Shown one piece after another: positions 43,387-52,262 of a DNA stretch of 64,000 nucleotides. Position 1 is the first letter of the stretch. Every line of letters begins with the position of its first letter. This DNA is from Cyanobium sp. N.Huapi 1H5 (GTDB lineage: Bacteria; Cyanobacteriota; Cyanobacteriia; PCC-6307; Cyanobiaceae): positions 1 through 64,000 of the forward strand of contig NZ_JAGQBH010000009.1 of NCBI RefSeq assembly GCF_024345535.1, read 5' to 3'. Below the pieces are notes generated by a model, which did not search any database, had not been told where the DNA came from, and saw nothing but the letters and a program-made list of their open reading frames with translations. A program made the translations under genes and the position numbers.

Positions 43387-44496
43387 TCAGCTCTTCACGT
43401 AGAGGCTGGGCAGGGCCCCCAGCAGCCACTGGGGCATGAACTGCTCGCCACCGGCGAAGCCGATCTTGCCGGGGGGATAGAAGGGCAGCACCGCCAGGAC
43501 CACCTGGGTGGCCTTGGGGCGGGTCATGTTGCGCACGTACTGGGCCAGCTGGGAGCGCAGCTGTCGGTCCTCCTCCCCCAGGGGGGTGGCGGCATAGCCG
43601 CTGCGCAGAAACTTGCGGTAGAGGTCACCGAAGCTGCTCTCGAACAGGGGCTGCAGCCGCTCCTCGGGCGTGTCCAGCCAGATCTGGCCCAGCTGGCGCC
43701 GGAAGCTGCCGAGTTCCTGACGGATGGCGCCATCCTCGGGGTCGATCTCGAACAGGTTCACCAGCCCGTTGAGGCGGGTGAGGAACTCCTCGCTGCCGGT
43801 GAGCTGGAGGGCCTGGGCGCCGGTGAACGACGACAGCTGGGGCAGCGGCGGCGGTGCCTCGGGCTCCACACCCGCCGCCCGCACCGCCCCCGCCGGTGCC
43901 AGGGCCCTGCGCTCCAGGGGGCTGGGCTGACGCAACCGGGGCAGAAGTTCCGGCTCGAACAGGCTGGCGTAATCCTCCAGAAGCCAGCTGGGCAGATTCT
44001 GTTCGCAGTTGCGCACTTTCATCTTGCCGCGGCGGAAATAGGGCATCACCGCCAGCACGATGTTGGCCATCTCCGGGCGATCGAAGCCGCCCGACAGGCG
44101 CTCGGAGAGATGGTCCCTCCAGACCTCCTCATCGCGCAGCAGCGGCTGGCTGGCCAGCTCAGTGCCGATCATCCGGCGATAGCTGTCACCGACCGCGGAG
44201 CCATAGAGAAGCTCCAGGGCATCGATCGGGGCACTCAGCCAGAACTTCGACAGGCACTGGCGGGCCAGCCGGGCCTCCGCCAGCCGTGAGGGGGTGGCTT
44301 CATGGGCGTAATCCATGAAGATCGTGCCCAGCCGCGCCGCCGACCATGGCGTGATCTGGGGCCGGCGTTCCATCTCCATCGGGACGGTGCCAGGATCACT
44401 CACCAGAGTATCCAGAAGGCCACCATCTTTTTCAGGCTTTCTTTCACCCCAGCTCACCGTATCCCGGCGTCCGAACAGACGGCTCAAGAGCGACAT
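43387..44496 (-). CDS. Uncharacterised protein with an internal domain duplication
   Basis: 369 residues. Two related blocks of ~125 residues are visible: block 1 (about 55-180) and block 2 (~240-365). Matching segments are LSKFWLSAPIDALELLYGSAVGDSYRRM and LGQIWLDTPEERLQPLFESSFGDLYRKF, quoted here as WLSAP/WLDTP, GDSYRRM/GDLYRKF, and then VLAVMPYFRRGKMK versus VLAVLPFYPPGKIG, LPSWLLEDYASLF versus MPQWLLGALPSLY. The N-terminus is basic with no clear signal. It is convergent with the secretion operon (16 bp apart). I know no family for it; a cytoplasmic or peripheral role in the secretion or glycan pathway is inferred. Confidence 0.75.
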   Translation of the reverse strand: MSLLSRLFGRRDTVSWGERKPEKDGGLLDTLVSDPGTVPMEMERRPQITPWSAARLGTIFMDYAHEATPSRLAEARLARQCLSKFWLSAPIDALELLYGSAVGDSYRRMIGTELASQPLLRDEEVWRDHLSERLSGGFDRPEMANIVLAVMPYFRRGKMKVRNCEQNLPSWLLEDYASLFEPELLPRLRQPSPLERRALAPAGAVRAAGVEPEAPPPLPQLSSFTGAQALQLTGSEEFLTRLNGLVNLFEIDPEDGAIRQELGSFRRQLGQIWLDTPEERLQPLFESSFGDLYRKFLRSGYAATPLGEEDRQLRSQLAQYVRNMTRPKATQVVLAVLPFYPPGKIGFAGGEQFMPQWLLGALPSLYVKS

Positions 44497-44541
44497 GACG
44501 CAGGTCAGGTACTTGCAGCGGGATTGTAATAGCGTTGTCAG

Positions 44542-45747
44542 ATGGAACTGTTGCTGATCCATCAGAACCATCCCGGCCAGTTTCGTGATCTGACACCCGC
44601 CCTCGAACGCCGCGGCCATCGCCTGCTCGGCCTGGGCGCCACACCCAGAGCCGGGGTCCCCCGGCTCCACTACGACTGGCGGGCGCCGGCCCTCCCCGCC
44701 GGGCTGGCCGACCCGCTGCTGGAGGCCAACCTGCGCCGGGCCGCCCGGGTCCAGGAGCGCTGCCTGCAGCTGCGGGAGCAGGGCTACCGCCCGGACGCAG
44801 TGATCGGCCACAGCGGCTGGGGGGAGCTGCTCTACCTGCGTGATATCTGGCCCGAGGCGGTGCTGATCGCCTACCCCGAGCTCTATGCCAGCCCGCTGCT
44901 GCTGGGCTACGGCTTCGATGCCGACCTGGGCGAACCCTCCCATGCCCTGCGGGCCCAGTGGCGCCGGGGCAACCTGATGGGCCTGGCGGCGGTGGCCGAC
45001 GCCGACGCCTGCATCGTGCCCACCCGCTTCGCCCGCGACACCTTCCCCCCGCACCTGCGCGGCCGCTTCCAGGTGCTGCACGAAGGCATCGCCCTGCCAG
45101 CCCCCGCCACCGGTCCCATCAGCCTGCGGCTGGAGGGCGGCCCGACCCTGACCAAAGGCGATCCTGTGATCACCGTCGCCAGCCGCAACCTCGAACCCCT
45201 GCGCGGCTTCCGCAGCGTCCTGCGGGCCCTCCCGGCCGTGCTCGCCGCCCGGCCGGACGCCCGGGCGGTGATCGTGGGGGGCACCGACAGCGGCTACGGG
45301 GCGCCTTCGTCCCATCCCGACGGCCACAAGGGTGAGCTGCTGGCCCTGCTCGGCCACCAACTGCCCCTGGAGCGGGTCCATTTCCTGCCGCCCCTGCCGC
45401 ACCGCGAGCTGCTGGCCCTGTTCCGCCTCAGCGCCGCCCACGTCCACCTCTCCTACCCCTACGCCCTCTCCTGGAGCATGCTGGAGGCGATGGCCTGCGG
45501 CGCCCTCGTGGTGGGCTCCGACAACCCGCCGCTGGACGAGGTGATCCAGCACGGCCACAACGGGCTGCTGGTGCCCTTCAACGAACCCGACCGGCTGGCC
45601 GAGGTGTTGCTGGCGGTGCTCGCCGATCCGCCCGCCTTCGCGGCGATGGCCGCAGCGGGCCGCGCCACCGTCGCCGCCCGCTACGAGGTGAACCGGGCCG
45701 CCGAGGCCTTCGAGGCCCTGATCCTCAGCCTGCGGCTGCTGCCCTGA
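44542..45747 (+). CDS. Glycosyltransferase, GT4-like
   Basis: 401 residues with a GT-B layout: N-terminal LLLIHQNHPGQFRDLTPALERRGH, then a donor domain with VASRNLEPLRGFRSVLRALP, VHFLPPLPHRELLALFRLSAAH and EAMACGALVVGSDNPPLDEVI, which carries the Glu-x7-type motif of retaining GT4 enzymes. The opening IHQN-PGQFR is common to transferases of cyanobacterial glycan clusters. It starts 45 bp from the divergent duplicated-domain gene, and its 3' end overlaps the next gene convergently by 23 nt. Donor unknown. Confidence 0.85.
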   Translation: MELLLIHQNHPGQFRDLTPALERRGHRLLGLGATPRAGVPRLHYDWRAPALPAGLADPLLEANLRRAARVQERCLQLREQGYRPDAVIGHSGWGELLYLRDIWPEAVLIAYPELYASPLLLGYGFDADLGEPSHALRAQWRRGNLMGLAAVADADACIVPTRFARDTFPPHLRGRFQVLHEGIALPAPATGPISLRLEGGPTLTKGDPVITVASRNLEPLRGFRSVLRALPAVLAARPDARAVIVGGTDSGYGAPSSHPDGHKGELLALLGHQLPLERVHFLPPLPHRELLALFRLSAAHVHLSYPYALSWSMLEAMACGALVVGSDNPPLDEVIQHGHNGLLVPFNEPDRLAEVLLAVLADPPAFAAMAAAGRATVAARYEVNRAAEAFEALILSLRLLP

Positions 45748-47095
45748 ACGCCGCCACGGCCGCCGCCCCCTCGTGCAGCACCGACGCCACCACCGGGAGC
45801 CAGTCCCTGTCGTCACCCTGGCGGAACAGGCGCAGGCTCGGGTACCAGGGGCTGTCCTGGCGCTGCCGCAGCCAGCGGGGATCGGCGCTGAAGGGGAGCA
45901 GCACCCAGGCCGGATGGCCCATGGCACCGGCCAGGTGGGCCATGGCCGTGTCCACCGTGATCAGCAGATCGGTGCTGGCCAGCACCCCGGCCGTGGCCAG
46001 AAAGTCGCCGTCGGCGTCGATGGCATCGCCGAACAGGGGGGCCACGGGCTCCGCCATCTCCCGGTCTTCGCCCTGCTGCAGCAGCACCGGCTCCCATCCC
46101 TGCGCCACCAGCCCCTCCACCAGCCGCAGCAGGGCGGCAACCGGCAGGGTGCGCTTGCGGTACTCCCGCCGGGTGAAGCCGTCGGCGAGCTTGCGGCCGC
46201 TGGCCCAGGTGAGACCCACCCGCGGCGGCCGGCCCCAGCCGTCGGCGGGCTTGGCCTGGGCCAGCCCCCGCAGGTAGGTGCCCCGACCATCCGGCCCCGG
46301 AGGCTGGGGACAGGGGGCCCCGCCAAGGGCCGCCGGCAGCGACAGCAGGCTCACCCGGTCCCGGGCAGGGGCTGGATCCGGGCCGTCGCCGCCCATGCCA
46401 ACTCCAGGCGGATCGTCGTCGCCCGGCGCTGGCCTGGCGCGCACCTCCGGAGGCTGGGGCAGCCAGGCCAGACCCCGACGCAGCAGCGTCACCAGCGACG
46501 GCTCCACCTCCAGCACCACCGACTGGCCCCGGGCCGCGGCCTGCTCGAGCAGCGGGGGGATCCAGCGCAGGTACTGCAGGCCATCACCGAGGCCCTGCTC
46601 GGTGCGCACATGCAGCACCGGGGCGCTGGCCACCACCGCCGCCACGCCCCCCTCCGGTCCGGGGCCCATGCCGGGCAGCTCGAAGCGGCGTTCGGCCAGG
46701 GCATAGGCCTCGTTGTAGGCCTCCAGGCCGATCAGCAGGGCGGCATGGTTGCAGGCCAGGGCCGGGCCATCCCCCCGCTGTCGGCTGGCCCGGAAGGCCC
46801 GGTCGGCCGCCTCGAAGCGGTTCAGATCCCGCAGGCTGTTGCCCAGGCCCATGAACGGGGCCGGGCTGTCCGGCAGCAGCAGGGACGCGCGCCTGTAGAG
46901 CTCCAGGGCCTCCTCCGGCTGATCCGAGAGCCAGAGGGCATTGGCGGCCCGCAACAGCAACGGGGCCGGCGCGTCAGCGGAGCCGACCAGCTCCTGATAG
47001 ATGCAGGCGGCTTCGCACCATTCCTGCCGACGTTCCGCCGCCTCCGCTTCCTGAAGGACCTGATCCAGGTCGAAATCGCCGGAAAGGACTGACAT
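45725..47095 (-). CDS. TPR + GT9/heptosyltransferase-like protein
   Basis: 456 residues. About 10-135 are TPR repeats (EAEAAERRQEWCEAACIYQ, PEEALELYRRASLLLPD, NRFEAADRAFRAS). The rest resembles the TPR-associated glycosyltransferase group (LHVRTEQGLGDGLQYLRWIPPLLE, RVGLTWASGRK, DLLITVDTAMAHLAGAMGHPAWVLLP). The TVDT-MAHLAGA stretch is the GT9-type donor site. An in-frame ATG at 47167 would add 24 residues; the start at 47095 fits the TPR block. Converges with the GT4 gene, 23-nt overlap. Substrate unknown. Confidence 0.78.
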   Translation of the reverse strand: MSVLSGDFDLDQVLQEAEAAERRQEWCEAACIYQELVGSADAPAPLLLRAANALWLSDQPEEALELYRRASLLLPDSPAPFMGLGNSLRDLNRFEAADRAFRASRQRGDGPALACNHAALLIGLEAYNEAYALAERRFELPGMGPGPEGGVAAVVASAPVLHVRTEQGLGDGLQYLRWIPPLLEQAAARGQSVVLEVEPSLVTLLRRGLAWLPQPPEVRARPAPGDDDPPGVGMGGDGPDPAPARDRVSLLSLPAALGGAPCPQPPGPDGRGTYLRGLAQAKPADGWGRPPRVGLTWASGRKLADGFTRREYRKRTLPVAALLRLVEGLVAQGWEPVLLQQGEDREMAEPVAPLFGDAIDADGDFLATAGVLASTDLLITVDTAMAHLAGAMGHPAWVLLPFSADPRWLRQRQDSPWYPSLRLFRQGDDRDWLPVVASVLHEGAAAVAAFRAAAAG

Positions 47096-47321
47096 GACAG
47101 GAATCCTGAACCGACAACCAGGCTGCGGCAACAATGTATCTCCTGAAGGCCTTGGTGCAGACAGCATCGATGCAACAAAGGCTGGACAAAGTCGGCTTTA
47201 AGGTTTCAACCTTTCGTGGTGAATTGTTCAAGAAGTATGACGGAAAACGACGCCTGGGATACACATAACCCCCAAACCAGCCCCCTAGGGTCTCGATCAA
47301 ATAAACGGCATCTTTTGTCGA

Positions 47322-48086
47322 ATGGCTTCCTCCGATACCCTTTCGATCTTCGTGCCGGATCCCGGCACGACACTCACCCAGACCACCAGCAGCGGCGCCA
47401 GGGTCTTCACCAGTCAGACCGGTGACGTCACCAACTCGCGGGTCTTCCCCAACAAGGGCCGCAGCATTGAGGATGTCGGCATCAGGGAGTCCGCCTCCGG
47501 TGACACCCGCACCACCTTTTCGGGTGCCTCGAAGGACACCTCCTACCTCGGAAACGCTGATGACAACACGGTTGTCTTCACTGGCGACGCCAGAAACACC
47601 ACCATCAGCACCGGGGCCGGCGACGACACCCTGATCGCCACCGACATCAACAGAGGCACCATCTCCCTGGGCACCGGTGACAACACCGCCATCACCGGAG
47701 CCCTGAAGAACACCACCTTCACCGCCGGCAACGGCGCCGACAGTTTCACCATCATCGACAGGGCCGATTCCGTCCGAATCAGTGCCGGTGCCGGCGATGA
47801 CACCCTGATCTTCGGGGGCAGGGTCTCCGACTCCACCGTCCTGCTCGGCCAGGGCGCCGATGTGCTGGACTTCTCCGCCCGGGTGCAGAACACCTGGATC
47901 GATCTCGGCAACGATGCCAACGTCGATCAGGTCTCCTTCTTCAGCAAGGGGGACATCGGCAGCGGCACCCAGATCTTCGGGGCCGGCGATGGCGATCTGC
48001 TCATCATCGGCGGCGAAGAATACACCTTCGACACCAGCCAGACGGCCTTCATCTCCACCAAGGGCGACTCCATCACCTTCGGCTGA
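47322..48086 (+). CDS. RTX-like repeat protein, probable type I secretion cargo
   Basis: 254 residues without an N-terminal signal peptide. From ~80 on it is a Gly/Asp/Thr-rich repeat: NTTISTGAGDDTLIAT, GTISLGTGDNTAITG, TTFTAGNGADSFTIID, RISAGAGDDTLIFG, TVLLGQGADVLDFS, spaced about 18-27 residues and resembling a calcium-binding beta-roll, less regular than canonical RTX nonapeptides. The C-terminus ends ISTKGDSITFG, acidic-hydrophobic as in type I signals. It heads a run with two glycosyltransferases. It lies 3.9 kb from the exporter genes and is a good candidate cargo. Confidence 0.7.
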   Translation: MASSDTLSIFVPDPGTTLTQTTSSGARVFTSQTGDVTNSRVFPNKGRSIEDVGIRESASGDTRTTFSGASKDTSYLGNADDNTVVFTGDARNTTISTGAGDDTLIATDINRGTISLGTGDNTAITGALKNTTFTAGNGADSFTIIDRADSVRISAGAGDDTLIFGGRVSDSTVLLGQGADVLDFSARVQNTWIDLGNDANVDQVSFFSKGDIGSGTQIFGAGDGDLLIIGGEEYTFDTSQTAFISTKGDSITFG

Positions 48087-48110
48087 TGACCCCAGCCACC
48101 CGAGCTCACC

Positions 48111-49145
48111 TTGGAACAGGCCCGCTTCGCCCGTAACTACCTCACCTGCCTGCAGAAGGGGGACCTGGCCGCCGCCAGGTCCCTGCTGCTGCTCTGGAGC
48201 AAGACCTACTTCTCCGGCCTGCCCGCCTCCCCCAGCCGCCGCGATCTCACCAATCCCGACCTCTGGGGCTGCCTGGCCCAGTACGCCTCCCTCAGCGGCG
48301 ACCGTTCCCCGGTCGACGACTTCTGGCGGCAGCTGGATGGCGTCACCCCCAGAACCACCACCACGGGCGCCATCCCTCTGCTGGGGATCCCGATCCTCAA
48401 CCGCCCCGATCTGCTGCAGCGCCTGCTGGACAGCCTCGACCACCCCGTCGAGACCCTCGCCATCGTCGACAACAGCATCGGCTCCGGCCTGGCCGACAGC
48501 GACGCGCTGCAGCGGCTGCTGGCCCGGCTGGAGCGACAGCCCCCCGCCGGCGTCGGCCGGGTGCGGGTGGCGCGGCCCTTCGGCAACCAGGGGGTCGCCT
48601 CCAGCTGGAACGCGATCCTTTCGTCCTTTCCGGAGGCCGGCTTCGCCCTGCTGGTCAACAACGACGTGGTCTTCGCCCCAGGGACTCTGGCGGAGGTGGT
48701 GGAGCGCCTTGACCCCTCCCGTCCCCAGTTCCTGCCGCTGCTGCCGGCCCCCCAGGAGTTCTCCGCCTTCGCCATCACCCCGGCCGCCTGGAACCGGGTG
48801 GGCCTGTTCGATGCCAACTTCCACCCGGCCTACTGCGAAGACCTCGACTACGCCGAGCGCCTGCGCGCCTGCGGCGCCATCGAGTGGATCGCCCCGGAGG
48901 CCCTGCAGCGGCGGCAGCAGCAGACCAACCCGGTCGCCAGCGCCACCATCGCCAGCGACGACCGGCTGAAGGCCTGCAATCGCACCACCTTCCTGCTCAA
49001 CAGCCTCTGGCTCCACAGCCGGCGACGTCTCGACCAGCCCCACCGGGGCACCTGGATGCGCCGCTGGCTGAGCCAGTGGGACCTCGAAGCGGCCCCTGCA
49101 CCGGCGCCTGAACCCGTCGGTCCTGTCGGCGCGGGGCGGCCGTGA
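48111..49145 (+). CDS. Glycosyltransferase family 2
   Basis: 344 residues from a TTG (48111), 24 nt after the RTX-like gene; no ATG or GTG in frame between the two fits. GT2 features: LGIPILNRPDLLQRLLDSLD, LAIVDNSIGSGLADS, GNQGVASSWNAIL, the metal motif LLVNNDVVFAPGTL and YCEDLDYAERLRACG. The ~90-residue N-terminal helical part may bind a partner. It overlaps the next gene by 4 nt (GTGA). Coupling with an RTX-like protein suggests it glycosylates that protein, as inference. Confidence 0.78.
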   Translation: MEQARFARNYLTCLQKGDLAAARSLLLLWSKTYFSGLPASPSRRDLTNPDLWGCLAQYASLSGDRSPVDDFWRQLDGVTPRTTTTGAIPLLGIPILNRPDLLQRLLDSLDHPVETLAIVDNSIGSGLADSDALQRLLARLERQPPAGVGRVRVARPFGNQGVASSWNAILSSFPEAGFALLVNNDVVFAPGTLAEVVERLDPSRPQFLPLLPAPQEFSAFAITPAAWNRVGLFDANFHPAYCEDLDYAERLRACGAIEWIAPEALQRRQQQTNPVASATIASDDRLKACNRTTFLLNSLWLHSRRRLDQPHRGTWMRRWLSQWDLEAAPAPAPEPVGPVGAGRP

Positions 49146-50314
49146 ACACCCTGCCCCGCCTGATGCGCCGCTTCCGGGACGAGGACCTCGGACCACGGCC
49201 CCGGATCGTGGTGCTCGGCGCCGCCAAGCTGGGCAACTATGTGGTGCTCCAGCCGCTGCTGCGGGGGCTGCGCCGCAAGTACCCCGACGCGTTGATCACC
49301 TACGTGGGCAGCCAGCGCACCCGGGAGCTGGAGCAGCTCAACCCCTGGATCGACGCCAGCCTTCCCCTGGCGGAGCAGGGTCCGGCGGCCCTGCCGGCCC
49401 TGCGGCAGTGGCGCCGAAGCCTCCCGGAGCAGGGACGGGGCGACGGGGTGGATCTGGTCATCAACGCCGACGGCCACGCCCCCCACAGCTCCGCCTGGAC
49501 CCAGGCCCTGGAGCCGCGCTTCGTGGTCGGAGCGGCGCCGATCCCCGCCGGCGACCACCCCCTCCACGCCCTCGCCCTCGACCCCCACTGGGCCAGTCCC
49601 TCCCTGGTGGAGCGCTACCGCGGCTGGATCGGCAGCAACAGCATCCGCGAACTGCATTGCCGCGTCGCCTGGGTGGACACGGCGTTCGAGAAGGTGGAGC
49701 TGCCCGCCGAGCCCGCCCCCCCCGGTCTGCCGCCGGTGCTGATCGCCGTGAACGGCGAGCGGCCCGCCAAGCTCTGGCCCCTGGAGCACTGGCTGGCCCT
49801 GCTCGAGCGCCTGCAGCGGGAGATGGGGCTGCCGGCCGGATCGATCGGCCTGATCGGCGGCCCTCCCCCCGCTGAAGCGCGCCGGCCGGGCGACCGGCTC
49901 GAGCGCGCCCTGCTGGCCCGTACCGGGGTGCGGGATCTGCGCGGTCGCCTCAGCCTGCCGGCGCTGGTGGGGGCCCTGGCCCGCAGCCGGCTCTGCATCG
50001 CCGTGGATTCCGGCCCGCTGCACCTGGCCGCGGCCGCCGGCTGTCCCACGGTGGCCCTGTTCGGCACCGACGCCGACGGCATCGGGGCCAGCCCCCGGGA
50101 TCTCTGGGCCCCCCGGGCCGACCACGTCTGGGTCAGCCGCAGCCGGCAGCGCTGCGGCGGCTGCCTCCAGGTGCGCTTCGAGAACCCCGCCTGCCCGCTG
50201 GAGCATCACGCCTGCATGGACGGCCTGCCGCCCGATGCGGTCTGGCCCCTGGTGCAGCAGGCCTGGCAGCGGAACGGGACCCGGAGCGGAGCCCCCTGCG
50301 GGACGCCCGGCTGA
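49142..50314 (+). CDS. Glycosyltransferase family 9
   Basis: 390 residues from a GTG overlapping the upstream stop by 4 nt. The heptosyltransferase-type core: [27 protein letters not shown] at the N-terminus and [29 protein letters not shown] at the donor site, with a GLIGG segment. A Cys cluster follows ([26 protein letters not shown]), which is common in GT9 enzymes. It ends the RTX-like/GT2/GT9 run. Substrate unknown; heptosyl transfer is not implied. Confidence 0.83.
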   Translation: MNTLPRLMRRFRDEDLGPRPRIVVLGAAKLGNYVVLQPLLRGLRRKYPDALITYVGSQRTRELEQLNPWIDASLPLAEQGPAALPALRQWRRSLPEQGRGDGVDLVINADGHAPHSSAWTQALEPRFVVGAAPIPAGDHPLHALALDPHWASPSLVERYRGWIGSNSIRELHCRVAWVDTAFEKVELPAEPAPPGLPPVLIAVNGERPAKLWPLEHWLALLERLQREMGLPAGSIGLIGGPPPAEARRPGDRLERALLARTGVRDLRGRLSLPALVGALARSRLCIAVDSGPLHLAAAAGCPTVALFGTDADGIGASPRDLWAPRADHVWVSRSRQRCGGCLQVRFENPACPLEHHACMDGLPPDAVWPLVQQAWQRNGTRSGAPCGTPG

Positions 50315-50346
50315 ACGCCGCCGGGACGCCCTGCGCCCCTCGGCCG

Positions 50347-50571
50347 TCACTCCGGCTGCTTGCCCGCCATCAGGGTTTCGATCTTGCGGATCCGCTGCAG
50401 GGTGGTCTGCCACACCTCCAGCTGGAAGGCCCGATCCCCCTCACCGGCCGCCACCGCCCGGCGGCAGTCCTCCACCAGCGCCTCCAGGTCCTCACGGCGC
50501 TCGAAGGCCTCCCAGAGCTGGCGCTCGATCCGGGCCCGCTCGATGAAGTTCCAGCGCTGCAGCCACGACAT
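50347..50571 (-). CDS. Small hypothetical protein
   Basis: 74 residues, highly charged and helical: [37 protein letters not shown], here only in parts ([24 protein letters not shown]), then [13 protein letters not shown]. It looks like a helical hairpin or coiled coil. No family recognised. It is divergent from dxr with ~93 bp between starts, so both promoters lie there. Confidence 0.6.
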   Translation of the reverse strand: MSWLQRWNFIERARIERQLWEAFERREDLEALVEDCRRAVAAGEGDRAFQLEVWQTTLQRIRKIETLMAGKQPE

Positions 50572-50651
50572 GGGAAGGGATCGGTGTGGCCCCAGTTAAG
50601 CCAGCGGGGACGGCGGCCGGGGATGGGACACTGGGAGGCCACGAACCCGAT

Positions 50652-50658
50652 GGGGGAG
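50652..50658 (+). promoter_or_regulatory. Ribosome binding site deciding the dxr start
   Basis: GGGGGAG at 50652-50658 lies 6 nt before the GTG at 50665. An in-frame ATG at 50650 lies at the edge of this motif and would have no site of its own, so the GTG is the better start. Confidence 0.6.
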
Positions 50659-50664
50659 CCGCGC

Positions 50665-51915
50665 GTGAAGGCCATCAGCGTTCTGGGCTCCACCGGATCG
50701 ATCGGCACCCAGACCCTGGAGATCGCCGAGGAGTTCCCCGACCGCTTCAAGGTGGTGGCCCTCACCGCCGGCAACAACCTGGATCTGCTGGTGGAGCAGA
50801 TCCTGCGCCATGCCCCGGAGGTGGTGGCCCTGGCCGATGCCGGCCGGCTCGGCGAACTGGCCGGCCGCCTGGCGGACCTCGAACCGGCCCGGCGGCCCGC
50901 CCGTCTGCCCGAGCTGCTGGGGGGCTCCGACGGCCTCTGCGCCGCCGCGGCCTGGGCCAGCGCCGATCTGGTGGTCACCGGCATCGTCGGCTGCGCCGGG
51001 CTGCTGCCCACCCTGGCGGCGATCCGCGCCGGCAAGGACCTGGCCCTGGCCAACAAGGAAACCCTGATCGCCGCCGGCCCGGTGGTGCTGCCCGAACTGC
51101 AGCGCAGCGGCAGCCGGCTGCTGCCCGCCGACTCGGAGCATTCGGCCCTGTTCCAGTGCCTGCAGGGCACCCCCTGGGCGGACACCGCCCGCCTCTCCAC
51201 CGGCGTGCCGACCCCGGGTCTGAGGCGGATCCAGCTCACCGCCTCCGGCGGCGCCTTCCGCGACTGGCCCGCCGCCGATCTGGCCAAGGCCACGGTGGCC
51301 GATGCCACCAGCCACCCCAACTGGAGCATGGGGCGCAAGATCACGGTGGATTCGGCCACCCTCATGAACAAGGGGCTGGAGGTGATCGAGGCCCACTACC
51401 TGTTCGGCCTCGACTACGACCACATCGAGATCGTCATCCACCCCCAGAGCATCATCCACTCGATGGTGGAGCTGGCCGATTCCTCGGTGCTGGCCCAGCT
51501 GGGCTGGCCCGACATGAAGCTGCCCCTGCTCTATTGCCTCAGCTGGCCGGAGCGGCTGGAGACCCCCTGGCGCCGCCTCGATCTCACCGCCGTGGGCCAG
51601 CTCACCTTCCGCGCCCCCGACCGGGAGAAATACCCCTGCATGGCGCTGGCCTACGCCGCCGGCCGGGCCGGCGGCACCATGCCCGCCGTGCTCAACGCCG
51701 CCAACGAGCAGGCGGTGGCCCTGTTCCTGGAGGAGGCGATCCCCTTCCTGGCCATCCCCGAGCTGATCGAGCAGGTCTGCGACCGCCACCGCGCCGATCA
51801 CCACGGCACCCCTTCCCTCGACGACGTGCTGGCGGTGGACGGCTGGGCCCGTCAGGCCACCCGCGAGGCCGCCGCCGCGCTCCGCAGCCATCCGGCGCCG
51901 GCCCTGCCGGCGTGA
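50665..51915 (+). CDS. dxr: 1-deoxy-D-xylulose-5-phosphate reductoisomerase
   Basis: 416 residues; second enzyme of the MEP path to isoprenoids (chlorophyll tails, carotenoids), making MEP from DXP with NADPH. Visible: [67 protein letters not shown] and [11 protein letters not shown], the standard set of NADPH and substrate motifs. The GTG at 50665 is chosen for its ribosome site. Its stop overlaps the GTG of the ferredoxin-like gene (GTGA). Confidence 0.97.
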   Translation: MKAISVLGSTGSIGTQTLEIAEEFPDRFKVVALTAGNNLDLLVEQILRHAPEVVALADAGRLGELAGRLADLEPARRPARLPELLGGSDGLCAAAAWASADLVVTGIVGCAGLLPTLAAIRAGKDLALANKETLIAAGPVVLPELQRSGSRLLPADSEHSALFQCLQGTPWADTARLSTGVPTPGLRRIQLTASGGAFRDWPAADLAKATVADATSHPNWSMGRKITVDSATLMNKGLEVIEAHYLFGLDYDHIEIVIHPQSIIHSMVELADSSVLAQLGWPDMKLPLLYCLSWPERLETPWRRLDLTAVGQLTFRAPDREKYPCMALAYAAGRAGGTMPAVLNAANEQAVALFLEEAIPFLAIPELIEQVCDRHRADHHGTPSLDDVLAVDGWARQATREAAAALRSHPAPALPA

Positions 51916-52262
51916 GCGTGGTCCAGCACCACCTCCTGCTCTGCGCCACCCCCACCAAGGCGCTCTGCGGCGATCCGGCCGTCGGGGCGGCCAGCTGGGA
52001 CCGGCTCAAGCGGCTGGTGCGGGACCTGGGCCTGGAAGACCCCGGCCGGCCCCAGGGGGTGGTGCTGCGCACCAAGGCCGACTGCCTGCGCGTCTGCTGC
52101 GAGGGCCCGGTGCTGCTCATCTGGCCGGAAGGCCTCACCTACGGGGGTGTCACCCCCGAGCGGATCGAGCGGATCGTCCACGAGCACGTCATCGGCGGGG
52201 TGCCGATCGAGGAATGGATCGTGCGGCGCACCCCCTTCAGCCGTCCCCTTCCCCCCGGCTGA
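51912..52262 (+). CDS. Thioredoxin-like [2Fe-2S] ferredoxin domain protein
   Basis: 116 residues from a GTG overlapping the dxr stop by 4 nt. [14 protein letters not shown] supplies two Cys near the N-terminus and [18 protein letters not shown] three more, the Cys pattern of thioredoxin-like 2Fe-2S proteins. [17 protein letters not shown] near the end is typical too. It may supply electrons or carry clusters; MEP-path enzymes downstream of Dxr use iron-sulfur clusters, but the link is inference from coupling only. Its 3' end overlaps the YheT-like gene by 26 nt. Confidence 0.85.
   Translation: MSVVQHHLLLCATPTKALCGDPAVGAASWDRLKRLVRDLGLEDPGRPQGVVLRTKADCLRVCCEGPVLLIWPEGLTYGGVTPERIERIVHEHVIGGVPIEEWIVRRTPFSRPLPPG

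Noticed and set aside
47199-47214. Palindrome AAGGTTTCAACCTT before the RTX-like gene
   Set aside because: Short, with no T tract or known operator match; could be chance in AT-richer DNA.
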